Numbered from the stretch's first letter, positions 1 through 7,651 are shown. The stretch is DNA of 25,438 nucleotides from NIOZ-UU13 sp049287505 (GCA_049287505.1 JBAQFY010000155.1:1-25438), one strand, 5' to 3'. Translations and numbers: made by a program. Notes: generated by a model not told the origin, from the letters alone.

Positions 1-520
1 CCCCTCAGCCCCCGGAAAAGCAGGTATTGACGATGCTGTTCGCGGGACGGAAAAGGTCAAAAAAACAGCAAGAAGAACAACTCGTGCACTGTGCATAAGC
101 ATAATATGTATCCTCATTATTAGACAAATCTAATATGGCCATTTCGGAGAACCAAATCAAATTACTACGACTCCTACTATCGCTATGATAACGAATTTCA
201 CAGGCAAACACAAATACATACACACGTGAGCATAAACGAAACACCCCCGATATATCGTGGTTGCACTGGTTTTAGCAGGGTAGTACTATATTTACAACAC
301 TACGATAAGGAACGACCGTTAGCAAGCCCCCGATTGCGATGGATTTGGCCATCCCTGTCGGGACTATCGGGGGCAAGTCGTTAGTTGCAGAAATATAACA
401 TTCAAATTTGGATAGTAAAGCAGCTTAACCTTCTGCGACGTGCGTAGCACGGCGAGGATGCCCCTGAGAGGAAGCTTTCAACTTCGAATTACTATGTGCA
501 AGCCGGGGTGTGTTCTCTCA
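1..520. other. Non-coding stretch at window start
   Basis: No convincing gene is visible in these 520 bases. Two forward frames are open from the window edge to stops near 98 and 133, so the tail of a gene beginning outside the window is possible, but neither translation is recognisable. The minus-strand frame across 5-244 is cysteine- and serine-rich, resembles nothing known and is probably chance. A palindromic element (326-374) sits in the middle. The right end abuts the 3' end of the symporter gene read from the other strand. Confidence 0.5.
326..374. repeat. Palindromic element with nested hairpin
   Basis: The arms GCCCCCGAT (326-334) and ATCGGGGGC (366-374) are perfectly complementary over 9 bp. 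The 31-base loop contains a second hairpin, GATGG (338-342) with CCATC (349-353). There is no following T-run, so it is better read as a dispersed palindromic repeat than as an intrinsic terminator, although it lies 147 bases beyond the end of the symporter operon. Confidence 0.55.
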
Positions 521-2026
521 CTACTTTTCTGCCTGAGCGATTTGACGTCTTATCATGGCCGGACCAAACAGATAGCCCAGAACGAATGTTATCCCCGTCC
601 CGATGACTATCAGCCAGCTCCAGCCGAGCTTTAGGATTTCCAGTCTTATCAGCAGAAGCAGCACCACACAAACACCCGTGCTGAAAAGCATCGCAGGGAT
701 GTTGGCGAGGTTAGCCTTGCGCCGTGTGAGCAGGCCGAGCAGGAATACGCCGAGCATAGGGCCACCGGTGAGCGAGAGAATCTGGAAAGCAAACCAGAGA
801 ATGTTTTTCACCGGAGCGCAGGCCGCCGCGATTCCCGCCAGAACCAGTCCAAAACCAACCACCCCTATTCTTGATACGAGCAGATAATGTTTTTCCTCCG
901 CAGGATGCCTGCCAGCAGAGGCATGCCTGCGAATCAGAGGACGATAAATATCGGTGACGAAAGACGAGGTGAGTGAGCTGAGCGGTGAATCTATGCTGGC
1001 CATGAAGATTGCGCCCAGGACCAGACCTTTTAGGCCGGAGGGTAAAACGTTTCGTGCAAAATGTGGAAGGATTTCCTTGAGCTCTTCCGGCAAGATATAA
1101 GAAGGATTTTGTTTATAAAACACATATAGCAGCGTGCCGACAAGCAGATAGAGCCAGTAAACGGGAAGCACGGTAATAATGGTGGAGATAATGGTCTTCT
1201 GACTGCTCTTTCGCGTCTTGACGGTGAGCAGTCTCTGGACCATTTCCTGGTCGGTTCCGAAGGCGACCAATCCCACAAAGAATCCGTTAGCTGAACCCGC
1301 CCAGAACGTGGAAGGCTCATTGAAGTTAAACTTGAAATAGAATGTGCTCAAACGCCCGGCTTCATTCGCAGTCTGTACGGCAGCGGCCAGGCCGCCGTCT
1401 ATGTGATGAACAAGATAGCCGACGACAACGACCCCGGCGATAACGAAGAACAGGGCCTGGTAAGCACCGGCCCAGACGACCGCCTTGATGCCGCCAAAGG
1501 CAATAAAGACAATGCTAACCACAGTGAATAAAGTTATCGTCGCGGCCAGGGGCCAGCCCATAATGACACCGACAGCCATACACGTTGCGTAAAGGCGTAC
1601 GCCCGAAGCCAGAAGGCGCGTGACAAAAAAGTAGATCGAGCCTGTGTATTGGGTCGCCGGTCCGAATCGGTGTCCCAGAAACTGGTAGATACTGGTGCAA
1701 TTGTGTTTGTAGAAGGCCGGAATAAATAAAAACGCCACAAGGAGCCGGGCCAAGGCCGAGCCAACCATGAACTGAATCCATCGCCAGTTCTCGGTGAAGG
1801 CCGTATGAGGAATGCCGACAATTGTCAGAGCACTAATCTCAGTGGCCACAAACGATAGACACGCCACAATGGGTGGAATGCGTCGGCCTCCAAGGAAAAA
1901 ATCGTCTGTATCCTTTTCCTCGCGTCCAAAAACGTATGAGATGGCGAACAACAGAACGACACCGGCACCTACAATGCTCCAGTCGAGCCCACTGAGTGTT
2001 TCTGTCTGAGCTAAGATGGGACTCAC
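521..2026 (-). CDS. Sodium/solute symporter (SSS family)
   Basis: This 501-residue inner-membrane protein of the SSS/SLC5 family probably imports a sugar or sugar acid with Na+. The extracellular N-terminus is followed by about 13 hydrophobic segments. Family-typical stretches are DDFFLGGRRIP just after the first helix, FGTDQEMVQR in the middle and FMASIDSPLSSLTS around residues 340-355, where small hydroxyl residues normally form the Na+ site. The start is GTG, overlaps the murQ stop by four bases (GTGA) and has a strong GAGGAGG ribosome site inside murQ, so it is translationally coupled. Being last in an operon with murQ and anmK suggests a muramic-acid derivative as substrate, which is inference; sialic acid or another sugar cannot be excluded. 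Residues near 366-378 are encoded by a palindromic repeat (900-930). Confidence 0.88.
   Translation of the reverse strand: MSPILAQTETLSGLDWSIVGAGVVLLFAISYVFGREEKDTDDFFLGGRRIPPIVACLSFVATEISALTIVGIPHTAFTENWRWIQFMVGSALARLLVAFLFIPAFYKHNCTSIYQFLGHRFGPATQYTGSIYFFVTRLLASGVRLYATCMAVGVIMGWPLAATITLFTVVSIVFIAFGGIKAVVWAGAYQALFFVIAGVVVVGYLVHHIDGGLAAAVQTANEAGRLSTFYFKFNFNEPSTFWAGSANGFFVGLVAFGTDQEMVQRLLTVKTRKSSQKTIISTIITVLPVYWLYLLVGTLLYVFYKQNPSYILPEELKEILPHFARNVLPSGLKGLVLGAIFMASIDSPLSSLTSSFVTDIYRPLIRRHASAGRHPAEEKHYLLVSRIGVVGFGLVLAGIAAACAPVKNILWFAFQILSLTGGPMLGVFLLGLLTRRKANLANIPAMLFSTGVCVVLLLLIRLEILKLGWSWLIVIGTGITFVLGYLFGPAMIRRQIAQAEK
900..930. repeat. Palindromic element inside symporter gene
   Basis: GCAGGATGCCT (900-910) pairs with AGGCATGCCTGC (919-930) with a single bulged base and an 8-base loop. 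The element is translated in frame as a hydrophilic stretch (about HASAGRHPAEE) in a cytoplasmic loop of the symporter. It looks like a small palindromic insertion tolerated in a loop rather than conserved protein sequence. Confidence 0.55.
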
Positions 2027-2931
2027 GGCGCCTCCTCAATAGCTTTTCGCAGAAACTGGTCGTATTCGTCAAGTATTCTCAGGGCGCTCGCCAAATTCGT
2101 CTGACGAAAGTGCATCACAATAGCAGCTTTAACCTTTCCCCGTGCGCGGGTGAGCAGTCTCCTCGCACGAGACCGGCTGAGATTGGTCATTTCCATTACA
2201 ATCCGCAGCGACCGGTCTCGCAATTTCTCATTGGTTGCCTTCAGGTCAACCATAAGATTGCCATAAACCTTGCCTAATCTAATCATTGCCCCCGTGGTGA
2301 GAGTGTTGAGTACGAGCTTTGTCGCAGTACCTGCTTTCATCCGGGTTGAACCTGTAACCACTTCCGGTCCTACAACCGGATTGACGATGATATCGGCGGG
2401 AATATGTCTGACGGCCTCCGGCGCACAGGTGACAAAAACGGTCGCAGCCCCTATTTGCCGTGCCTGTTTAAGAGCACCATGCACAAAAGGTGTCATACCA
2501 CATGCGGCCAGCCCGACCACAACGTCACCTACCCTGATGCGTTTGTTTTTTATTGAAGCAGCCCCATCCTGGGCGTAATCTTCGGCACCTTCAACCGCTC
2601 TGACCAGCGCACGTCGGCCGCCGGCAATGATGCCCTGAACAAGGGAAGCTGGCACACCAAAAGTGGGTGGGCACTCCGAGGCGTCTAATACACCGAGCCG
2701 GCCACTTGTGCCGGCTCCCACGTAAAACAGCCTTCCGCCCTTTTTAAAACGCGCTACAATCAAATCGATAGCTGCAGCAATTTGTTTAGACTGCCGTGCC
2801 ACGGCAGCAGGTACAAGCGCATCTTCAGCGTTAATAAGATTGACAATCTGCTTTGTCGATAGTTTATCAATATTTTCGCTGGCGCGGTTGCGTTTCTCGG
2901 TAGTCGGTAATATTCTACGTTTTTTCGTCAT
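2023..2931 (-). CDS. murQ: N-acetylmuramic acid 6-phosphate etherase
   Basis: MurQ (302 residues, family length about 300) is a cytoplasmic enzyme that removes D-lactate from MurNAc-6-phosphate to give GlcNAc-6-phosphate, feeding cell-wall sugar into amino-sugar metabolism. The SIS domain carries the sugar-phosphate loop GAGTSGRL (72-79), then DASECPPTFG with Glu86, and AVEGAED with Glu117. These align with the two catalytic glutamates known from E. coli MurQ (83 and 114). The signature GSTRMKAGTATK and the block LNTLTTGAMIRLGKVYGN follow, then a helical C-terminus. The ATG overlaps the anmK stop (ATGA) and the stop overlaps the symporter start, so the three are one operon. AnmK makes the substrate of this enzyme. 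Nothing essential appears missing. Confidence 0.96.
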   Translation of the reverse strand: MTKKRRILPTTEKRNRASENIDKLSTKQIVNLINAEDALVPAAVARQSKQIAAAIDLIVARFKKGGRLFYVGAGTSGRLGVLDASECPPTFGVPASLVQGIIAGGRRALVRAVEGAEDYAQDGAASIKNKRIRVGDVVVGLAACGMTPFVHGALKQARQIGAATVFVTCAPEAVRHIPADIIVNPVVGPEVVTGSTRMKAGTATKLVLNTLTTGAMIRLGKVYGNLMVDLKATNEKLRDRSLRIVMEMTNLSRSRARRLLTRARGKVKAAIVMHFRQTNLASALRILDEYDQFLRKAIEEAP

Positions 2932-4067
2932 GCTGGTATTATCTTTCCCAGAACTACCGGCTGGTCGGCACCGGTAGCTTTGGGCACATTATTAGTAAAT
3001 CCTCTTATAGTTGCCCAGGCTAAAACAGCAAAAGAAACCGCTTCCTTGGCATCGACACTAATGCCAAAATCCTCGGTAGAGAGCATCTTAGCATTCGGCA
3101 GTTCTCTCCGCAACATCTCAACGAGTGTGTTATTGTGAGACCCGCCGCCGCATAATATCACCTCATCCGGCATCGTCGGCAGGTACTGATGGTATGCCCG
3201 AGTGATACCGTTGGCAGTAAAGGCTGTTACGGTCGCCACAATATCATTGTCGGATAAGCCTTTTTGGACGGCGCTTTGGTATATCCTGGTGGCAAAAGAA
3301 CTCCCAAACTCCTCGCGACCGGTGGATTTTGGCGGATTTCGTCGTAAAAAAGGGTGCCGGAGCATTTCGTTCAGAAGCCTTTTGTTGACTTTGCCCTGTG
3401 CTGCAATTTTTCCAGCAGGGTCGAAGCATTTCTTACCGCCGCTGATGAGCCGGATGATGCCGTCAATTACCATATTTCCCGGGCCCGTATCAAAGGCGAT
3501 AATATCATCCTGCTTACAGCCGCGTGGCAGGAAAGTTACATTAGCAATACCACCGATATTCTGTATGGCGCGAGACAACCGATTATGGCCAAATAAAAAA
3601 TAATCAGCGTAAGGTACCAAGGGTGCACCTTCGCCTCCCGAGGCCATATCGCGAGTCCTGAAATCCGCGACCGTTGTGATGCCGGTGCGCTGGGCTATTA
3701 CAGAGGGTTCTCCTATCTGTAGAGTTGAACGTATTTTCATTCGGCCGTATCGCTTGCCTTGCGGATTATGATATATTGTCTGGCCATGCGAACCAACCAG
3801 GTCTATTGAGCTTAGAGGAATGCCACTTTTATTACAGAGCTTGATGATTGCATCGGCAAAAACTTCGCCCAAAACGAAATTGTAATGGCAAATTTTGTCC
3901 AAACGGGCTGATTCGGGGTCGCATAGACGAAGAACTTCCCTTCGCAAAGCAGCGGGGTATGGAAAGACATCATAAGCCAACAGGTGAATCTTTTGCCCGA
4001 TGATATTGACTATAGCAACGTCAACACCATCAACAGATGTACCTGACATCAAACCTGCAACCCGCAT
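2928..4067 (-). CDS. anmK: Anhydro-N-acetylmuramic acid kinase
   Basis: AnmK (379 residues) opens the 1,6-anhydro ring of anhMurNAc while phosphorylating it with ATP, giving MurNAc-6-phosphate for MurQ. Motifs of the family are in order: GLMSGTSVDGVD at the N-terminus (phosphate loop), SHGQTIYHNP, ADFRTRDMASGGEGAPLVP, NIGGIANVTFLP, AFDTGPGNMVID (the Asp here is the likely base), CGGGSHN and DAKEAVSFA. I chose the ATG at 4067 because it gives the usual MRVAGLMSGTS beginning and has a GGGG ribosome site 5 bases upstream; a GTG at 4106 would add 13 residues and also has a GAGGG site. It is first in the minus-strand operon, downstream of an inverted repeat that may be an operator. Confidence 0.94.
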   Translation of the reverse strand: MRVAGLMSGTSVDGVDVAIVNIIGQKIHLLAYDVFPYPAALRREVLRLCDPESARLDKICHYNFVLGEVFADAIIKLCNKSGIPLSSIDLVGSHGQTIYHNPQGKRYGRMKIRSTLQIGEPSVIAQRTGITTVADFRTRDMASGGEGAPLVPYADYFLFGHNRLSRAIQNIGGIANVTFLPRGCKQDDIIAFDTGPGNMVIDGIIRLISGGKKCFDPAGKIAAQGKVNKRLLNEMLRHPFLRRNPPKSTGREEFGSSFATRIYQSAVQKGLSDNDIVATVTAFTANGITRAYHQYLPTMPDEVILCGGGSHNNTLVEMLRRELPNAKMLSTEDFGISVDAKEAVSFAVLAWATIRGFTNNVPKATGADQPVVLGKIIPA

Positions 4068-4139
4068 TTTGCCCCTAACTGTAATTTCTCGAATACGGCT
4101 ACTCACTAATATCTTACCCTCGATTTACCAATGAAGACT

Positions 4140-4164
4140 TTTGTTGACATTGACCGTCAACAAA
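4140..4164. promoter_or_regulatory. Inverted repeat, candidate operator
   Basis: TTTGTTGAC (4140-4148) and GTCAACAAA (4156-4164) are perfect 9-bp inverted arms with a 7-base spacer. The site lies in the intergenic region between divergent anmK and the double-SIS gene, and overlaps the -35 box of a plus-strand promoter candidate. The spacing and AT-rich edges fit a dimeric repressor site controlling both arms. No regulator gene is seen nearby, so the protein is unknown. Confidence 0.5.
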
Positions 4165-4174
4165 TGAATTATAT
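4145..4174 (+). promoter_or_regulatory. Candidate sigma70 promoter for double-SIS gene
   Basis: A consensus TTGACA (4145-4150) is followed after 18 bases by TTATAT (4169-4174). It points at the double-SIS gene, whose start is about 150 bases further on. The overlap of the -35 with the inverted repeat suggests repression by steric blocking. This is a sequence match only. Confidence 0.45.
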
Positions 4175-4268
4175 ATCGGCTTCACTTTATCCGCAATGTA
4201 CTTGATAGGTGAAAAGTGTATTTACATTGTCCCCGTAAAATGATACGAATATTGTCCTTTGCTACTCT

Positions 4269-4293
4269 GCGAAGTAGCGCTTCGCTACGAAGC
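4269..4293. repeat. Compound palindrome in 5' leader
   Basis: Overlapping short inverted repeats: GCGAAG (4269-4274) with CTTCGC (4280-4285), GTAGCG (4274-4279) with CGCTAC (4283-4288), and CTTCG (4280-4284) with CGAAG (4288-4292). Only one hairpin can form at a time. It lies between the promoter candidate and the ribosome site of the double-SIS gene, and looks like another dispersed palindromic element. Confidence 0.4.
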
Positions 4294-4324
4294 ACGAGGG
4301 ATATATGAGTCTCAGGAAGCTGTA

Positions 4325-6154
4325 ATGTCAAATGCGATTAAAAGAGCCGAAGAATTCTTAAGCCGGGAGCGGGCGTTCAGGTTAGGTGAATTACTTACCG
4401 AGTCATCTCATCCCAAAACTAAAACTCTCTCGCAAACAGCCGAAGTTGACATACCTGCAGCTATAAGGATGTTGCAGTCGGTCGATGACGAAATCCCTCC
4501 TGCAATGAAGAAGGTTCTCCAGCAGGATTCATTCCGAGAGCTCGTTGAAGCGTTTGCAAAAGCTATGAGTACCGGCAAGCGTATTTACTTCACCGGCTGC
4601 GGAGCCACAGGACGCTTGAGCATACTACTTGAAGCAGCCTGGCGGCGGTTTTGGCGCAAATTAAACCAGTCCCGCCCCTCCGAGGGGCGGGATGAAAAGG
4701 GATTAGAGATTCCTGATATGGAAGACCGTGTTCACAGTGTAATGGCCGGGGGTGATTTTGCTTTGATAAAATCAGTCGAAGGGTACGAAGATTTTCCGGA
4801 CTTCGGGCGACACCAGATGAAGGAGAAACAGGTTCAGCCCGGCGATGTTGTTGTTGCCATCACGGAAGGCGGGGAAACTCCTTTTGTCATTGGTACGGCA
4901 TGGGAAGGGCTCGATGCCGGAGCAAAGGTCTTTTTTGTCTATAACAATCCCACTGATTTATTGTGCCGTTATGTTAAACGCTCACGTGAAGTGATTGAGG
5001 AGCCGCGTATCACCAAGATTGAGCTGACTACCGGCCCAATGGCAATCACCGGCTCGACAAGAATGCAGGCCACAACAGCCGAATTATCCATCGTCGGAAG
5101 TGCCTTTGAGATAGCTCTGGTTCGTTTCCTTCGAGAGCGGCTGTCGCCGATACATTTGGCGAGATTAGGGCTTATAGAGTACAAGCCCGGTGATTACCTA
5201 AGATTATTGTCTGATCTCCTGGAGCAGCTTTCGAGCTCTCAGGTGGTTGATACGCTGGCTCGTATGACAAGATTCGAAGAAAACATCTATCACCGAAAAG
5301 GCCTTGTAACCTATCTGGCCGATTCATTCCTACTGGACGTATTAACAGATACTACCGAGCGTTCTCCAACTTTTATGTTACCCCCCTTTCGAAAATATGG
5401 GGACAATCAATCTCCAAGCTCATGGGCATTTGTAAAAGACCCATTTCGCACCACCCAAGAGGCTTGGCACTCACTGCTGCAACGTGAACCCAGAGGTTTA
5501 AATTGGGGGCGTGAGGTTTATGAAAAATTGAAAGCACCGGCCGGTCTAAAGTCCAAGCCACCAAAACTTGACAATTCCGAGATATACAAATTCATGATAG
5601 GCAACGAATCCGATCCTTCGCGTACCAACGTACCTGACTCAGCATTAGTAGTAATAACTGTAGGAGGTGAAACAGGCCATCTGGTTCGCACGGCTCTACA
5701 GAAATTTGGCCCTCAGTACAAGAAAACAGCCGCACTTGTTGTAGGGTTGGCGGATGCTACCGTTCCCACCGACCTGTCGCGACTTGGCTCCGCCAAGCGA
5801 GCCACGGCGGGTGAAATATTCCAGTTTCCCTGCGGTCTTGCCGATTCACCCCTGCAGTTGTGGCATCATCTTACCGTTAAACTTATTCTAAATACGCTTT
5901 CCACTGCGACGATGGTTCGCATGGGTCGGGTCATCGGCAATGCAATGGTTTGGCTGTCACCAAGCAATAAGAAACTTATCGACCGTGGCTCGCGACTGAT
6001 TGCTCAACAGACTGGGTGCAGTTACGAGCAGGCGTGCATCGCCCTTCACGAAGCGATGGAAGAAGTGGAAACCGGGCAGCGGCAAGGCCGAGAGGTTCCC
6101 TCACCCGTGGCTTTAGCCATCGAGCGGCTCCAAGGCAAAGGAGAAAAATCTTGA
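4325..6154 (+). CDS. Double-SIS MurQ/GKRP-like protein
   Basis: This 609-residue cytoplasmic protein carries two SIS sugar-phosphate domains and resembles MurQ and, in its length and two-domain layout, animal glucokinase regulatory protein (GKRP), a known MurQ relative. The first SIS has GCGATGRL (91-98), SVEGYEDF (Glu155) and ITGSTRMQATTAE; the second ends with LNTLSTATMVRMGRVIGNAM, like the MurQ C-terminal block. The glutamate equal to MurQ Glu86 is replaced by alanine (Ala105), although Glu103 is close; the second MurQ glutamate is kept as Glu155. It may therefore be a sensor or regulator rather than an etherase; this is inference. I chose ATG 4325 for its AGGAAG site 5 bases upstream. Two palindromic repeats are translated within it (about residues 115-126, and DNA 5783-5797). 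The downstream hydrolase is coupled to it. Confidence 0.85.
   Translation: MSNAIKRAEEFLSRERAFRLGELLTESSHPKTKTLSQTAEVDIPAAIRMLQSVDDEIPPAMKKVLQQDSFRELVEAFAKAMSTGKRIYFTGCGATGRLSILLEAAWRRFWRKLNQSRPSEGRDEKGLEIPDMEDRVHSVMAGGDFALIKSVEGYEDFPDFGRHQMKEKQVQPGDVVVAITEGGETPFVIGTAWEGLDAGAKVFFVYNNPTDLLCRYVKRSREVIEEPRITKIELTTGPMAITGSTRMQATTAELSIVGSAFEIALVRFLRERLSPIHLARLGLIEYKPGDYLRLLSDLLEQLSSSQVVDTLARMTRFEENIYHRKGLVTYLADSFLLDVLTDTTERSPTFMLPPFRKYGDNQSPSSWAFVKDPFRTTQEAWHSLLQREPRGLNWGREVYEKLKAPAGLKSKPPKLDNSEIYKFMIGNESDPSRTNVPDSALVVITVGGETGHLVRTALQKFGPQYKKTAALVVGLADATVPTDLSRLGSAKRATAGEIFQFPCGLADSPLQLWHHLTVKLILNTLSTATMVRMGRVIGNAMVWLSPSNKKLIDRGSRLIAQQTGCSYEQACIALHEAMEEVETGQRQGREVPSPVALAIERLQGKGEKS
4670..4692. repeat. 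Palindromic element inside double-SIS gene
   Basis: TCCCGCCCCTC (4670-4680) and GAGGGGCGGGA (4682-4692) are perfect 11-bp arms around a single base. It is translated in frame as a charged stretch near SRPSEGRDEKG, between the helix after the first SIS loop and the conserved VMAGGD strand. MurQ has no such stretch there. Its GC content differs sharply from the surrounding gene. Confidence 0.6.
5783..5797. repeat. Small hairpin in second SIS domain
   Basis: CTTGGC (5783-5788) and GCCAAG (5792-5797) form a 6-bp stem with a 3-base loop, followed by GC-rich sequence to 5811. The translated stretch LGSAKRATAG sits in a loop just before the conserved FQFPCGLADSP. It may be a third translated palindromic insertion, but the stem is short and could be chance. 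Confidence 0.3.
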
Positions 6155-6171
6155 TAGTGGGCTTGACTGAT

Positions 6172-7320
6172 ATGAAGCTAATCCGAACAACGATGCTTCT
6201 GACATTACTGCTTTGTGTTGCGACAGGATGCCAACCAGTTCAGAAAGAGATTCGTAAGCAGCGCTTTAGCGAGATTGACCTCGTAATCGAAGAGGAAATC
6301 GAGAAAGGTAACATCCCTGGAGCCGTGGTTTTCGTTGGCAAACAAGGTGACATTTTGTACTGGGAGGCCTTTGGTTATGAAGTAATAGAACCTTGTGAGG
6401 AACCTATTGACAGAAATACGGTTTTTGATCTGGCGTCTCTGACCAAACCTATTGCCACAGCCACTTCAATTATGATTCTGAGAGACCGTAAAGCAATAGA
6501 CTTAGACGGTTATGTCGGTACATATCTTCCTGCTTTTGCGTGCAATGGCAAGGAGGAGGTCCGTATCAAGCATCTGCTGACCCATACTTCGGGATTACCT
6601 GCATATACGAATGTGGACGACTTGAAGGAGCAATTCGGGAGTCCCTGTCCCGAAAAGGTGATTGATAAAATATGTGAATTGGAAGCTATCAGCAAACCCG
6701 GAGAAGAATTTCGTTATAGCTGCTTAGGCTACATTACGCTGGCAAAGATTGCCGAAGCAGTCAGCGGGATGAGCATTGCTGATTTTAGCAGGGAGAACAT
6801 ATTTGTCCCTCTTGGTATGAAACACACCGCTTATAATCCTCCGGTTTCCTGGGAGAAAGATATTGCAGCCACTGAAATTGTGGACCAGCAACTGCTTCGA
6901 GGAACTGTCCATGACCCTCTGGCGAAATTGATGGGAGGCATATCCGGTAACGCCGGACTATTTTCCAATGCCTATGATTTGTCGATATACTGCAAGATGC
7001 TGCTGAATGACGGAATCTGGAACGGCAGAAGAGTTCTCAGCCCTGAAGCGGTTGCTATGTTGACCACTGCTCAAACAGATGGCCGTGCTTATGGTTTTGA
7101 TGTGAGTTCGAGTTACTCATCAGCGAAGGGCTCCTACGCTCCGGAAAAAGCGTTTTGCCATACTGGTTATACAGGCACTTCGATAGTCTGCGACCCGGTT
7201 AGCGAGACCTTTGTTATTATTCTTACCAATAGAGTCCATCCCAGCGACCAGGGAACCGCGAAATCTGTTCGTAGCAAAGTTGCAGATATAGTTTTTTCAA
7301 GTCTATCAATAACGCCTTGA
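6172..7320 (+). CDS. Lipoprotein serine hydrolase, beta-lactamase fold
   Basis: This 382-residue protein has a lipoprotein signal (hydrophobic TMLLTLLLCVATG then Cys20) and a class C beta-lactamase/esterase-type domain. The nucleophile motif SLTK gives Ser89 and Lys92, and HTG is present in CHTGYTGTS near the C-terminus. The usual YSN motif is YSC (Tyr182, Cys184), which argues against a normal penicillinase. Likely it is anchored in the envelope and acts on cell-wall peptide or ester bonds. The B. subtilis MurNAc cluster also carries a beta-lactamase-family gene next to murQ, which supports a role in muropeptide recycling. A TTG at 6151 overlaps the upstream TGA and has AAAGGAG 7 bases before it; it may be the true start (7 more residues) or may promote re-initiation at ATG 6172. 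Confidence 0.88.
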   Translation: MKLIRTTMLLTLLLCVATGCQPVQKEIRKQRFSEIDLVIEEEIEKGNIPGAVVFVGKQGDILYWEAFGYEVIEPCEEPIDRNTVFDLASLTKPIATATSIMILRDRKAIDLDGYVGTYLPAFACNGKEEVRIKHLLTHTSGLPAYTNVDDLKEQFGSPCPEKVIDKICELEAISKPGEEFRYSCLGYITLAKIAEAVSGMSIADFSRENIFVPLGMKHTAYNPPVSWEKDIAATEIVDQQLLRGTVHDPLAKLMGGISGNAGLFSNAYDLSIYCKMLLNDGIWNGRRVLSPEAVAMLTTAQTDGRAYGFDVSSSYSSAKGSYAPEKAFCHTGYTGTSIVCDPVSETFVIILTNRVHPSDQGTAKSVRSKVADIVFSSLSITP

Positions 7321-7332
7321 GTCTATCGGCTC

Positions 7333-7369
7333 GCCCCGTTAGAAGTCGACGGCTTACTTCTAACGGGGC
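7333..7369. repeat. 14-bp palindrome, CCCCGTTAGAA family
   Basis: GCCCCGTTAGAAGT (7333-7346) and ACTTCTAACGGGGC (7356-7369) are perfect arms with a 9-base loop, 12 bases after the serine hydrolase stop. There is no T-run, so it is not a standard terminator, though it could protect the mRNA end. The core CCCCGTTAGAA recurs at 9100 and, reversed, at 9150 and 10892 in the GH39-like gene, so it belongs to a dispersed family. Confidence 0.7.
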
Positions 7370-7607
7370 AAGGAGTATGGACAGCTATATCGACTTTGAC
7401 TCCGTAACAAATATTGATGATGCCGGCTTTTCTCAGTTTTATGAGAATTGAGCTTAAATCAGTATTGTCAGACACTTATGTCAACTATCCGTGAATTAGG
7501 CTGGCGCTAAAAAGAGCCTTTGCAAGTTTAATTATTGCCATTCCCCTCTTTTGAGGATAGAATACGACGCCTATCGCAGATACTATTTTTATTGAATGAA
7601 TTTTGAA

Positions 7608-7633
7608 TCCCGCCCATCGAAGACGGGACGGGA
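7608..7633. repeat. GC-rich palindrome before 7652 gene
   Basis: TCCCG (7608-7612) pairs with CGGGA (7629-7633) and the inner CCC with GGG, leaving one bulged A. It ends 18 bases before the ATG of the following gene, directly upstream of its AAAGGAAA ribosome site. It resembles the TCCCG-type palindrome inside the double-SIS gene and may be another dispersed copy. Confidence 0.45.
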
Positions 7634-7651
7634 TAGAAAGGAAATTTTGGA

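Larger units (their letters stand above)
7321..7651. other. Intergenic stretch with two palindromes
   Basis: No gene was recognised in these 331 bases. They hold a strong hairpin (7333-7369) just after the serine hydrolase stop and a GC-rich palindrome (7608-7633) just before the next gene. The sequence between is AT-rich, with no clear promoter pair. Confidence 0.5.

Noticed and set aside
5..244. Minus-strand frame of 79 codons
   Set aside because: Cysteine/serine-rich, low similarity to anything, no good ribosome site, at the window edge; judged chance.
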